A DNA stretch of 64,000 nt from Undaria pinnatifida (lineage: Eukaryota; Sar; Phaeophyceae; Laminariales; Alariaceae). Where the stretch lies: assembly GCA_012845835.1 (NCBI GenBank), contig JABAKD010000011.1, forward strand, positions 7,068,381-7,132,380, in the 5' to 3' direction. The notes beneath the pieces are model-generated. The model was not told the DNA's origin, ran no database searches, and saw only the letters and a list, made by a program, of their open reading frames with translations. Of the stretch, positions 1 through 12,100 are shown one piece after another; positions within the stretch are counted from its first letter, which is position 1; each line of letters begins with the position of its first letter. The translations under genes were made by a program, and so were the position numbers.

Positions 1-512
1 CCTCCCTCCCTCCCTCCCTCCCTCCCTCCCTCCCTCCCTCCCTCCCTCCCTCCCTCCCTCCCTCCCTCCCTCCCTCCCTCCCTCCCTCCCTCCCTCCCTC
101 CCTCCCTCCCTCCCTCCCTCCCTCCCTCCCTCCCTCCCTCCCTCCCTCCCTCCCTCCCTCCCTCCCTCCCTCCCTCCCTCCCTCCCTCCCTCCCTCCCTC
201 CCTCCCTCCCTCCCTCCCTCCCTCCCTCCCTCCCTCCCTCCCTCCCTCCCTCCCTCCCTCCTCCCTCCCTCCTCCCTCCCTCTCTCTCTCCCTCCCTCCC
301 CTCCCCTCCGCTCCCTCCCTCCCCTCCCCTCCCCTCCCCTCCGCTCCCTCCCTCCCTCCCTCCCTCCCTCCCTCCCTCCCTCCCTCCCTCCCTCCCTCCC
401 TCCCTCCCTCCCCGCCTCCCTCCCTCCCTCCCCCCCTCTCTCCCTCCCCTCGCCTCCACTCCCCCCCCCTCCCCTCCCCCCCCTCCCTCCATCCCTCTCC
501 CCCCCCTCCTCC
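1..512. repeat. (CCCT)n microsatellite at window edge
   Basis: Nearly pure CCCT tetranucleotide for about 270 bases, then increasingly interrupted C/T-rich sequence up to the Tic20-like acceptor site. It lies in the intron upstream of the first visible exon of that gene and probably helps form its polypyrimidine tract. The array continues beyond the left edge, so its full length is unknown. Confidence 0.95.
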
Positions 513-531
513 CTCCCCAACACGTTTTCAG

Positions 532-1315
532 GTTTATTCGGTTCAACATCCAGCAAGCAATCCTTGTGGATATCCTCACCGTCGTGTTGGGGCTGTTGGG
601 GACCGCTGTTGGAACGCTCGTTCCTGAAGGGGAGCAGTTCCTGACGAATTTCTCGTTCTACTGTCTTGCAGCGGCGGTGGCGTACGCCGTCGGGGAGACA
701 GCCAGGGGAAGGGTTGCGAACCAGGTATATTTCGTGTGTGTGGGAAGGGGAGGTTGTGGTGCCATGGTTTGGTTTGATTTCGTGGTTGGCTGGTTTGGGC
801 TGGTTTCTTTGGTCGATTGGTTGCTTGCTTGATTGGTCGCTAGAGTGCTTGCTTGTGTGGCCAATGGGTTGCGTGGTTGATGGATTGATGGATTGATGGA
901 TTGGTTGGTGGATTGTTTGATGGATTGATTGGTTCTTTGGCGGATTGATCGGTCGATTGGTCGATTGATAGCTTGGTTGCTCGATCCATTGACTGATTTA
1001 TTGATTAGTTGCTGATTGATTGCTCGATTGACTGCTCGATTTCGGGCTTGCTTGACTGGCTGATTGCTTGTTTGCTTGGTGTTTTTGCGAGGTTGATTGA
1101 TCGCTCGATTGATGGTATGATCCTCCCCACGTTAACCCTGTGTGTGCTCCACCTTATTTTCCACTCCTTACCAAACCCCTCTCTCACCGCCCCCCCCCTC
1201 CCATCCTCCGCCCCCCCCCGCCCTCCCCCCTCCTGTGTCCCGTGTGCTGCGTACCCCTGGGGGGCAGATTCCGCTCATTTCGGCGGCGGCAGAGATTCAG
1301 TTAGGCCCTTCTTGA
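532..1315 (+). CDS. Tic20-like plastid inner-envelope protein, last two exons (5' end outside window)
   Basis: Exons 532-724 and 1268-1315. The first follows a TTTTCAG acceptor and begins with one base that completes a codon. It encodes FIRFNIQQAILVDI, the 'RFN-QA-LLDI' signature of Tic20/Ycf60 proteins, followed by two hydrophobic segments. It ends at CAG|GTATAT. The second exon follows a GGGGCAG acceptor in phase 0 and reads IPLISAAAEIQLGPS then TGA, like the family C-terminus (IPLISDAAE..IGP). Tic20 is a four-helix component of the import channel in the inner plastid envelope; only the C-terminal half is here, with N-terminal exons to the left. The single visible intron (725-1267) is filled with GATT-like repeats. 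Family assignment rests on the two short motifs and on their order and spacing; it could be any Tic20 paralogue. Confidence 0.72.
845..1115. repeat. Degenerate GATT/GATTG tetra-pentamer repeat
   Basis: About 270 bases dominated by GATTGATTGG and GATTGATCG variants, all inside the Tic20-like intron 725-1267. No open frame here looks coding. Confidence 0.8.
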
Positions 1316-1436
1316 CCTTAACCCGTTGAGAGCTACGCTCTCGTTTTTCGGGAAAAAACTACTTGAAAATAGTGTGGGGTCATATTTTTTAGGCAGGAAA
1401 AGGGTTTATGTTTGGTGGAAAAAGAGGCCTTAACCC

Positions 1437-1935
1437 CTTCCCAAGTCCCATGAGAATCCATGAGAAGCCTAATTCCAAGTGTTTTGTCGGGGTTCTTGAA
1501 CGATCCTAGTCTAATTCCAAGTGTTTTTTCAGGGTTATTTACCCTTTTCCAAATCCTGAAGGTAACCTACTATGCTGAGTGCTTTTCAGGGCTAAGACTC
1601 CAGGTGTTTTGTCAGGGTTAATAGCCCTTTTCCGAGTCCTAAAGGTTTCGTCGTCTGATGATGAATATGTTGTCAGGGATGTTAACCCTTTTCCATTTCC
1701 CCAGAATTTTTCTGGTCTGATTCCGAGTGTTTTGTCCCCATATCGGGAGTGCAGTGCTAAAAGGTAAAAATCCTTCTCCAACTCCTGAAGGTATCCTAGT
1801 CTAATTCCGAGTGTTTTTTTCAGGGTTTATACCGGTGACCCTTTTCCGTCTCCTATAGAATTTTCCTGGTCTGATTCCAAGTGTTTTGTCCCCGTGTCCT
1901 GAGAGTGCAGTGCTAAAAGGGTTTTGTAACCTTGA
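1437..1935 (+). repeat. Diverged tandem repeat, unit 'CCTAGTCTAATTCCAAGTG...'
   Basis: At least five diverged copies of a unit containing CTAATTCCAAGTGTTTTGTC, then AGGGTTA and CCCTTTTCCAAATCCTGAAGG. Starts of recognisable copies are near 1465, 1508, 1600, 1720 and 1797. One isolated copy of the same unit lies far away at about 16762-16850 in a COG6 intron, so the unit is also dispersed. Confidence 0.75.
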
Positions 1936-2039
1936 TCTTGCGGAAGAAAGTCGACGCCTGACCAAGAGTCGACGCCTGACCAAAAATCGCGATGTGGGAG
2001 AGTGCTTGACAAGGGGTCTCCTGCGTAAATATCGTGGCG

Positions 2040-3330
2040 TGGCTTAGGAGCGAGGGGGGGGGGTGGCTGGGGTACTCTTATCATGCATGGCCGTAGTCTT
2101 GACACCATAAACCCTCGCATCCATACAATATCGGGACGGAGCACCTAGGGTTTGCGGGGGGGGAGGGGGGGGGTACTACGGAAATGGAAAGGAGCGGGGG
2201 GGGGGTGGCTGGGGTACTCTTATCATGCAAGGCCGTAGTCTTAACACCATAGACCCTCGCATCCATACAACACCGGGACGGAGCACCTTAAGTTTCACCG
2301 GCCGGAGCACCTTGGGTTTGGGGAGGGGAGGGGGGGGGGGATCTACTACGGAAACGGAAAGGGCGGGGGGGAAACAGTCTACAACAACGAAAGTGACGTC
2401 CTGAATATGAAAAGGGGGGGGGGGAATACGGTCTCGTACGTAAACGGTGCTACGGAGGAAGGGGGGGGGTCTACTCCGATAATGGCGTGGCAGGCCAGGG
2501 GTAGGGAGGGGGGGAGTACGGTCCGCTATGAAAAAGGCTTGCCGGATGGTGGGGGCGGGGGGGGGGTCGAGAGGAAACGGTCTCCTACGAAAATGGCGCT
2601 ACGGAGGAGAGGGGCGGGGGGGCGATCTGCGACGGCAACAGCGTGACAGAGTCCAGGGGCAAGGGGGGGGGGGGCGGTTTGCTATGAAAATGGCATCCCG
2701 GATGGGGGGGGGGGGAGAAACGGTCTCCTGCGACAATTGCGATACGGAGGGATGGGGAGGGCGGGGAGGGTGGAATCTGGGAGAATACAGTCTTCTACTA
2801 GATAACATGCTGAAGTGGCCGGGGGCGGAGGGGAGGAAACGTCGGCGATAATGGCATGATGGAGGGGGGGGGGGGGGCTTGTCCTACGAAAGTTGCGTCA
2901 TGGTTGCTGAGGGGGCCACGGAGGGGGTCAGTAAACCAAATGACACGCCGTGGCGCTACCCCATTGGAAACCCAAATGGGCCCATGACAGCTGCGTGTAC
3001 CCCCCATGACAGCACGTGCTATGGGTGCTGTGACGGTGCGGTATCTGGTGGCTGGGGGGGGGGGGGGGGGGGGGTGCCTTATGTACCGTGTGACGATGCG
3101 GTATATTGTGGGAGGGCGGGGGGGGGGGGGGGGGGGGGGGGGGAGTTGCCGTGTCATGCTTTGCCCCTCATGACAGCATGTGGTGTATGTGCTTTATGAC
3201 GGTACGGTTTTCTCGTCGGAGGGGAAAGGGGGGAGCGGGGCAGTATGAGATGGGGGAGCGGGGGAGGAGTGAGTGCGGGGAGGGGGGGGGGGGGGGGGGG
3301 GGGGGATTGGAGTGGCCGTGTCATTTTTCG
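2040..3330 (+). repeat. G-run minisatellite with dispersed-element copies
   Basis: Repeated units of a long G run followed by (T)CTACGGAAA/ATGGC-type sequence, over about 1.3 kb. The G runs are always on the plus strand, 7 to more than 20 bases long. Two copies of a dispersed element (core CATGGCCGTAGTC ... ACCCTCGCATCC ... CGGGACGGAGCACC) are embedded at about 2083-2165 and 2218-2300. Open frames in the region are Gly-rich translations of the repeat and are not called. Confidence 0.75.
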
Positions 3331-4310
3331 GTTGTTTCCGGTTTGTTTGTTTCGGTGGGACGCCTCATGTATCCCTTTGCCCCTTTTTCGAGCGCTAGTT
3401 TTGTTTTTTTAGACTATGCCGAGATTTTTTCACTCGCGTTGTTAAATGGGGGCTAAGACCAAACGTTATCGTACCACTTTGTTGCTCGTTCATAATCTTA
3501 TCAGCAACATAGTGCCAAAGAAAATGGGTGTACCCCTGGTATGGAGACTAAAGTTGGCCCACTATGTTCCCAAGATTGGAAAATCCAACAAAATGAGGTG
3601 TCTCGCCACTATCTGACCCCTGAGATAGTGCCAGCCACAATACGCCATTTTCTTGTTGCCTCTTTTTATTGTTCCGCAAATATATACGATAACATATGCC
3701 TGGCACTATATACGTGAACGATACGTATAATATGTACGTATGACGTACACCGGGTACCGTATACGATAACGATACGTACCATATTTTGAATACATACGAG
3801 TACTATGTTGTTTTGGCCATAGGCGCTGCTGTTGCACTGCCTTGATCTTTGGTTGGCGAAATAAATGTCGGGAAGAAAAAAGAGCAACAAAGTGGTACGA
3901 TAACGTGTGGCCTAAGGGCGTGCGAATTACTGCTATGGAGGAGCAGGGTTGGAGGGGAGGAGAGGGGACAGGCGGAGGGGGGGAGGGTGATGGATGGAGG
4001 GGGGGGGGGGGGCGGGGGGTTGCCGTGTCATTTTTGGTTGTTTCTAGTTGGGTACTTGTGGTGGGACGCCTAATATACCCTCGAACCCCCTTTCAAGCGC
4101 TACTTGAGTTTATTAGACTGCCGAGATTTTCACGAAAATTATGGGATTGGGGAAAGGGCTTGACTGCTTTGGAGGAGGATTGGAGGGAGGGAGAGGGAAG
4201 TGGGGGGGGGAAGGGGGAGCGGGGCGGTGATGATGGAGGAGGGGGGGTGATAGAGAAGGGGGAAGAAGGGAGGAGGGGGGGGGGGGGACAGGCTTGTATA
4301 AAAACAAAAC
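3205..4310 (+). repeat. Direct duplication of a G-rich module
   Basis: About 240 bases near 3230-3465 and 3955-4160 are diverged copies. Both carry a G run, then TGCCGTGTCATTTTT-like sequence, GTGGGACGCCT, TCAAGCGCTA-like sequence and GCCGAGATTTT. The copies are about 720 bp apart. Between them (3470-3930) I see no gene, only AT-rich sequence with ATACGTATA-like short palindromes. Confidence 0.7.
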
Positions 4311-4344
4311 GGTCTGTGATCGATTTGTGGTAACACCGACCGCG

Positions 4345-4900
4345 AGTATACCGGCGGAAGACCGCCGCATATATATGTAACTCCTTGCGGCGGAGACGTG
4401 TCCTTGTGCCAGGTGTATATGGTACACCGTGCGGTATGGTGCGGTGTACGGTACGGCACATGCTCCCCTACGGTACACGGTACGGTTTACAATGCGGTGT
4501 ACGGTTCGGTACGGTACTGTATGCGGTACGTTTTATGCTACTCCACCATTCACGGTACGGTACACAGTGCGGTATATGCTACTCTACAGCACATGTCATT
4601 TTGTACGGTACGGTGTACGGTACGGTATGCAATCGTGAGTGTGCGGGCGGAAGACTGTCGCATATATGTAACTCCTTGCGGCGGAGGCGTTCTGGTGTAC
4701 CAGGTGTATATGGTACACGATACGGCATGGTACGGTATACGATACGGTATATGCTACTCTACGGTACACGGTACGGTATATGCTACTCTACCGTATATGA
4801 TATACGACACGGTATGCGGTACGTTATCCGGTGCGGTATAATACGCCTCCTTGCAGCGAAGGCACTTCGTGTATGGTACAAGTGATGGCAATGCTGTACG
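4345..4900. repeat. ACGGTAC-rich palindromic repeat, internally duplicated
   Basis: Dense GGTACGGTA/TACGGTAC motifs. A larger unit (GAAGACCGCCGCATATATA, TAACTCCTTGCGGCGGAG, then CAGGTGTATATGGTACAC) occurs at about 4357-4435 and again at about 4650-4735. The Tyr/Val/Arg-rich open frames are repeat translations. Confidence 0.75.
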
Positions 4901-5439
4901 TTTCGGTACGAAACTGTATTGGGTACCTTATGTTACGGTATACAATTCGGTAGTCTACATGTTGTGTTGGGTGGGTTCTCATTGACAACGACAAGAGGGA
5001 AGGCGACTTACGTGCGCCGGTGACATGTGCGGCGCGCGGCTGTACTTCGCCCCCACCCGCTCCCCCCCTTCAGCCTCAGCGAGCGGAAGAGGTGCCTGAC
5101 TTGTGCATGTCCTAAGATTGGCATGTAACTCGGTGGTCAAATTAACCAGCCCCTTTAAAACCCCACCCACGCTTTGGAGGGAAAACTACTTGGAATTAGT
5201 GTGGACTCGTTTTTCCGGTAGTGCCATTTTTGTGGGACGCTTGCTCTCAGGGGGGAAACGGGGGGGGCGTGACTTCAGTAAGACCAGCCAGGAGGGCCAT
5301 TGGATCACGTAACCATGGCGCTGATGTACTCGTAAATCGTAGTACGATACTTCTAGCAATACGGCGGTGCCTATAGCTTGCCCGCGCGTTTCGCGCAAGG
5401 AAGAATACGGCAGTGTTCTGCTTGTTTGTCGCTTTCCAG

Positions 5440-5772
5440 CGGAATTCAGCGCTGTCCAAGACGAAGGACAACAGCAGCAAGGGGCCCCCACGCACCCACC
5501 TCCGCACAGTACGTAGTGTGGTGCGGGGGGGGGGGTTGTTTTGTTTCGTTTGTTTTGTTTTTTGTTTTGTTTCGTTTTATTTCCATTTCATATAATGTTT
5601 TTTTGTTTTGTTTGGTTCAGTTTTGTTTTAATTCATTTGTATTTGTATAATTCGTTTCGTTTGTTTCACGTTTTTTTTTTTGTTCTTTCTGTGTCGAAAT
5701 TTGCTTCGTTTTCTGTTGTATTTAGAGAGGCAGCACAAGTTTTTCTCTTCGGCTTGGATTATTAGATACAAG
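5440..5772 (+). CDS. Two putative exons of an unidentified gene
   Basis: Exon A, 5440-5508, follows a classic GTCGCTTTCCAG acceptor, reads RNSALSKTKDNSSKGPPRTHLRT and stops at ACA|GTACGT. Exon B, about 5728-5772, follows a T-rich tract ending TATTTAGAG, reads RQHKFFSSAWIIRYK and stops at AAG|GTATGC. Both are phase 0, the dominant phase here, so they join in frame to give a basic segment then an aromatic one. I do not recognise the family and found no convincing exons on either side, so this may be a remnant. Between and after the exons lie a TTTTGTTTTG-rich stretch (5530-5690) and C runs (5805-5855). Confidence 0.33.
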
Positions 5773-5859
5773 GTATGCCGTAATATGTTTTCTTGGGCAC
5801 GACCCCCCCTCCCCCCTCCTCCACCCCCTCCCCCCCCTCCCCCCCCTCCCGCCACGCCC

Positions 5860-8570
5860 AGCGCGCTGGTGTCTTAACCTATTACGTTGAACTGCACCCG
5901 CTTTGGGGGGGGCGGAAATGTTGTCGTACGCGATAAAAGTATGCAGTTCGTATAATACGAGGGTTCATTTTTCTACGAAGAACCATATTATGGTACGTAT
6001 TATATTATATGACACTACGTAACTCGTAACTAAATTGGTTTAATTAACCGCGGTCTTTTCAGCAGTAGAAGGGTTTAATTGGCATGTTATTAGTGACTAA
6101 CCAAACGGTTTAAACGCGTTTTTTGCGCAATTGTTACGACATGCTTTGAATGTAGGCTTGGAACGAGGCGAGGTAGGCATACACATATATATATATATTG
6201 ACATCAATTGCACTGCTGTAGGAAACAGCTCGATCGTCGGAGGTAGGGCCGGCGGCGGCGGCGGCGGGGGGCGGGGGTGTACTCGTTGCATGGGGGCGGG
6301 GCGGGGGGTGGCGAGTGTCTCCGACGGTGGTGTGGTGTCCGGCCATCGAGGGGCCAACACGGCCTCAACACGTTTATTTATTTTCATCTCAATCGTGGTC
6401 TGGTCTCCCGCGTTACATCGTGCGGCACCGCTGTAGTGCGAACCCCGAATTTACCGCGAACAGTGAAAATCGGTTGTCCCGACTTTGGCCTACGGAGAGT
6501 ACCGCACTACTATTAGTATCATCCCGGGATTTTTCGGGGTCCCGCTTTAGTGCGGTTGTGTCGCCTTGTACACCCTCGAGACAGTTTGGGGAGCCACTTT
6601 AGTGAGTGCGGGTGCTGGCGTCTGGCAAGGCACCGCGCCGATGAGGCAGGACCCCGACTGCGTTCGGTAAGCACGGTATAATAGCACCACACAGCACAAC
6701 ACGGCACGACAGAGCACACGGACAAACGGATGTGCCTGCTCAGCGAAGCCCACACACGCTGCTCCCCCGAGATATTACACAAATCCTCCGTCGCGGAGCC
6801 CTACCGGCTAGATATTTGTTTTTTGGCGCTGAAAAAGTAGACCCCTCCCCGCCCCCTCCCCTTCCATCGCTCGACTACTCAGCATTACCACTCACTCTGT
6901 TGGGCAGTAGCTCTTTTTCACGCGTGCTACGACAGAGGTAGCTCTTTTCGTGTGAAACGCTTTCCGAAAAATGACGAGGATCTGGAGTCATCTACGGTGT
7001 AGCTCCCCCGACATTTCTTGAACGAAAATCGCCGGTTTTGAAACCAGCTCCCGGCCGTACCTCCTGAAATACGGTGTCCCTTGCCACCCCGACGTCATTA
7101 TTCGGTAATGATTTGCAAACAAGGAAAAATGCAAAGAAGAGACGTTTTTTTTAAAAGAGCTGCCTTCTTTGTGTCGAGCAGCCATGAAACGTTCGTTATC
7201 AAAAGAAAATCGCTGTTTCTTAGGGGGGGGCTACCGTAGAATCAGGGCCTCCTTAACCCAAAACCGTCGGAAATCGGTAATAATTTTTTGCACGATTCTC
7301 GTCGCGTACCTACAGGGGCCTTGGGGTGTTTTTTTTTTTCTTGTATCCGGTAGCAGTTATACTTTTCGCCGAAGCAGTTTTTGGGAAAGGTCTTAAAGCT
7401 CCCAAAACGAGGGGTAGTATTAAGAAAAAAAATGGCGTACCTCTATTATCGTAGCACGCGTCCTTTACCGGGTGGTGCATGCCGGATCTGATAGATATCA
7501 AGTCTTTCTGGCCGAGGACCACACAGCAAGAAAAGCGTTTCTGTCCATTTTCACAAGTAGGACAGGATCAGATCCCTACATAAATGCCCTATTCATGATC
7601 CGTAGGGTGGACAGATCCCTGGCATTCCTCTGTTTACTGAGGCTTCTGTCGCTCCTCAGCACAACTTCCAGCATAACTACAATCTTACAATCTCCCCCCT
7701 CTTTTTCTGGTCAAAACATGCCAGGAGAAGGCAAAATTTAGGGCGCGCCGTCAGTTATACGTACCTTTAGGGGCTTCGGCGCTAAATATATTCCGTCGAG
7801 ACGGCCGCCCGTCACAGGGCTAACCTCCCGTGTCCTGGCTTCCTTGCCTCTGGCCGAGCGAGCGAATATTTTCCCGCCAGGCAGATTTTTTCGATACTCA
7901 CTACACAACCTAGACCACACAATGAAGAGTAACCGGCCCCCTCCTCCTCCTCCTCAGCTTCAACCAGACGGTCTCAATACTGCAAAAACGGCCAGAACAA
8001 CTGAAACGAAACGGATCAAAACGAAATGAATCGAAACGAAACGAAACGAAAAAAACAAAACCATCCCAAACGAAACGAAATGCAACAAAGGGAAACGAAA
8101 CCATCCCCAACGAATTAAAACCGTCGAAATGGACCAACCGGAACACACGGCGGCCAACTAGCGCCTTAGCCTTGGGGGGTCAACGACTTGATTTCAGAGC
8201 AGCCTAGGACGCATTTTACAGTACATGTACTAGGTGCGAGGGCACATGAGAAAGCCGCCGCTGCTTCCCTTCCCCGGCAATCAATGAAACAGCCTTCACT
8301 CCTCCCGCCCTGTTGTCCATTCACCTTGTTGGTCATACGACACAAGTAAAATGTTAACATTGGGTAACGCTATATATCCAACACGACCCGGTCGTCCCTC
8401 AAAATTACGCGGCTTCCCTTCTCCAGCTAGCAATGAAAACCATTTACCCGCCCCACCCTTCAGACCTCCCCCCCCCCACCTCCCCCCTCGGCCCCCCTCC
8501 CCCGCCCGTCGCCCCCTCCCCTCCCCCAGAGCCAAATATGACGGTGGTGGAGTTGGGCGGGGCGGTCAGT
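5860..8570. other. No recognisable gene
   Basis: About 2.7 kb on both strands without an exon I can support. It contains an (AT)n tract (about 6185-6200), GGC repeats near 6245-6275, and a CGAAA/ACGAA pentamer tract at about 7995-8120 whose reverse complement gives spurious Phe/Arg-rich frames. Unidentified promoter or UTR sequence cannot be excluded. Confidence 0.5.
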
Positions 8571-8574
8571 TGGT

Positions 8575-9110
8575 GGGAAAATCGGTCGGTCGGTAAATCG
8601 CCCCACCAGTCGGTCGGTCGGTCGGTCGGTCGGTCGGTCCGTCGGTCCGTCGGTCGATCTTTCGGTCAGTTGGACGGTCGGTCAATCGGTCCGCCAATCC
8701 AGCCATTGATCTATTTTGGTCGGTCGACGGATCGGTCGGTTGGTCGGTCTATCTGCCGACCAGCCTGAAGATCGATCAATCAGCCAATCGGCCCGCCAAT
8801 CAAGCGGCCGACCGATTTTGGTCGGTCGACGGGTAGGTCGACGAATCCATCCACCGATTCGTTGATCGGTCGGTTCGTTGGTTTTTCGGTCGTTCGGTCG
8901 GTCAGTCGCTCGGTCGGTCGGTCGGTTGGTCAATCGGTCTGCCAACCAGCCCATTGGTCGATCGATCCGCCAATCCGCGTGGGTCGGCAAAATCGTTCGG
9001 TCGATGGACCAACCGATCAATCCGCCAATTCAACGGTTGTCCAATCGGCCGGTTGGTCGATCAGTGGCCGAAGCGGTCGATCAACCCGTCGGTCAGTCGC
9101 AGTCCAGCAG
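8575..9110. repeat. (CGGT)n-derived tetranucleotide repeat
   Basis: Over 500 bases of CGGTCGGT and its decay products (CAATCGGT, CGATCGGT). The repeat runs into the terminal exon of COG6: the COG6 stop codon (9093-9095) lies in this sequence, so the 3' UTR would be transcribed repeat. Confidence 0.85.
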
Positions 9111-12100
9111 CATCCGCACCTTATCCGGAACAAAGGGAGAAAGAGCAATTGGCGAAGAACGGAGGCCGCCGGGGAGGGGGGAAGAAGGGGGGGGGGGTTA
9201 AGCGGAGGGGGGTAGGAGGCGGGAAGGGTCTAATACTGTAACTACACAACGGTTAAATTGACAGCGGCGGAGTTTTGCACCCCCCCTCTACCCTTCATGT
9301 AGGATACAGCTCACCCTCCATGCGACTCGCCGAACACCGCACGGCGCTTCGCGCTTGGTCCAAGCCTGCCTGGTCGGTGAAAACCCGACATGCTCCGTCC
9401 CGGCAATGTGGGGATGCGAGGGTCTAATAGCTACTATTAGCTACTAATAGCTACTACACCACATGCTCATACCACTACGGCCATGCATGAATATCGAGTG
9501 CACCCCCCCCCGCTCAAACAAAACACACACAAAACCATGCGCACAAACACCAAAAACGCACAAACAAAACACACAGCCACAAAACTGCTCCGGCGTCTAC
9601 ATCAAAAACGATCGATCGTCGTAGCCGCTGTCCCCCTTCCACACCAACCCCGTGAATCGCCTCGCCCGCACCCCTTCCCTTCCCCACACCCCCCTCCACC
9701 CCTGCTCCACCCTTCCCCTCCATCTCTCACCCCTCCCCCCACCCAAAAACGTAAGCACACTAACACACAAACCTGCTCCGGCGTGTGCAGCAAGAACGAC
9801 TTATCCGCGTAGCCACTGTTTCCCCTCGAAACCAGTCCGTGCACTGTCTCGTGGGCCTCTGCGACGAGGAGGGCGGTGCTGCGCCTCGCATCGGCGCGCG
9901 TCCCGGGCCTTCTGAGGCGCTCGAAGTCGGGCATGACCAGGGTGAACAAGGAGGAGTAGAACGCCCGCAAGGCTAGGGAGAGGGGCCGTTCCTCCAGTCC
10001 GGACTGTTTTGGGTTTGGGATTTTTTGTTGTTGTGGTTTGTGTATTTTGCGTGTTTTTGTTTTTTGTGTGGGTTTTTGTTATTTGGTGGGTTTGTTGTTA
10101 TGTTTTCGTATTTTTTGCATTATTTTTTGTGTATGTAAAAGGGGTTTTTGTATGGCGGGGAAGAGGGAAAAGGAAGAGGGAGGGGAGAGGGGGAGAGAGG
10201 AGGGGGTGGGGGAAGGCGAAGGGGGTAGCAAGGATATGCTTGATACTCGAACGATCACGGAGGCGCGGCTCGCAAGCTATTCGTTAATCGCTACTCTCTA
10301 GTTGCTAATGTCGAAAACAATATTCGCTAATCGCTCGAGGTAGACGGTAATTGGTGACTGGTAGTTTGCTAATCGCTAATCGCTAATCGCCAAGCAGTAG
10401 TCACAAATAACTAAGCGTGCATCGTTAATCTCTCACCATTAGTCGCTAATCGCTAACCCCTCACCTCTCTAGTCGCTAGCCTCTAACTTCTAACCGGCAG
10501 TCGCTAGCCGGTAACAACACAACCACCAACCGTCGGTCGCGAACTGGTCACCGCTAATCAGTAACCTGCAACTGTTAATCGCTAACCGCCAACTGCTAAC
10601 TGCTAACTGCTAACCGCAACTGCTAACCGCTAACCGCGAACTGCTAACCACTAACCGCAAACATCCAAACCGCTAACCCTTAGTCCGTACTCACCAAATG
10701 GCTGACGGCGCCTTCCTCCGACTCCGCGGCGCTAGCAGCCCGCACCGCTCGCGTCAGGCCGCACCTCTCAAGCACCTAACATTGCCGCACACACGCACAT
10801 TTACACCCCAAACCAAACGAAAAAGCTAATTGAAAAAAAACAAGAAAACGGCGCCAGCATCGCACGTATTACGTCCCCTCCTTTGCAAAGAAAAACCAAT
10901 AAAAAAAACACGAGAAAACGATGCCAATATCATACATACACATATTGCGTCCCTCTTGTGAAAAAAAAAGAAGCAATTAATTACTATCAATAGCTTTCTC
11001 TTCGGGATGTTGGTTGGCGCGGAATCCCGGATGGCGTCGCAAGCTCAAAAGGGGGGAGGAAACCTTTGGGAAACTGAAATAACAAAAAAGAAAAAAAAAG
11101 CCGCCGTTCAGCAAGAACTCCGGCGAGTAACACCGACCAACCTCCCTACTTCAATTATAAAAAGTATGCTGTACAAGATACCTGGTAAGTGATAATGTGG
11201 ACGCCATTATAAAAAAACAATTACGTGGCATTTGTATACGGTAGTAATAAAATTCGCACCATTTTTTGGTACAATAAACCACGTACTCTTTTTGCTTGTA
11301 CAACTGGTAGATTTTACAACGGGCATGCTAAAACCCATACGGTCAACTAGCTAGCAGCAGCGTTTAGTATACCCTCCTACTAGCATAATCCCTACAGCTA
11401 AACTAAGCAAACAAGCAAGGCCCACTTGCTTTTGCTTATGCTTACAATACGCAAGCCAAAAAGCACACTTAAACCACACGTTCTTTTCAGTTACTTACCA
11501 ACACTATTTACAACGCCACCAATGTCAACATCACCATCGCGACCACCAACACCAATGCCAACACCAACACCAACACCACACCCACCACCAACACCAACCC
11601 CCCCACTGTATACCTACTGTATATCTACTGTATACCTACTGTATACCTACTGTACGCCATGGGATGCTTAATCGGGCTGCACTTTCACATTGTTCAGGGC
11701 TCTCCACGGGTCATGGTTCGGCCCACGGGTCGGACGGGAACCGTTTCAAACTCTCCCGCGGGTCGGGTCGGGTGGGGTCGGGTCGGGTCGGGTCGGGTCC
11801 GGTCACGAGGTAATTCGAAATCTCACGGGTCGGAACGGGTCGGGTCGCGAGGTCTTCAAAAGTCGCACGGGTCGGGCCGGATCACCCTGACCCGTCCGAC
11901 ACGATCCGCGAGAGCCGACGCGACCCGTGGAAACCCATGATATTATTTTCAAACAACCAGGTTTCGGGCGAAAGAGGTATAGAGCTCTTGAAGCGAGAAC
12001 AAGCCTTAAAAGCTTTACGCAAGCCCTACCGCCGCAGCATGGGTGCACCGTTCATCACCCCCTTTGGGACATCAACTCACATTTCCTCAAGTGCTGTCGC

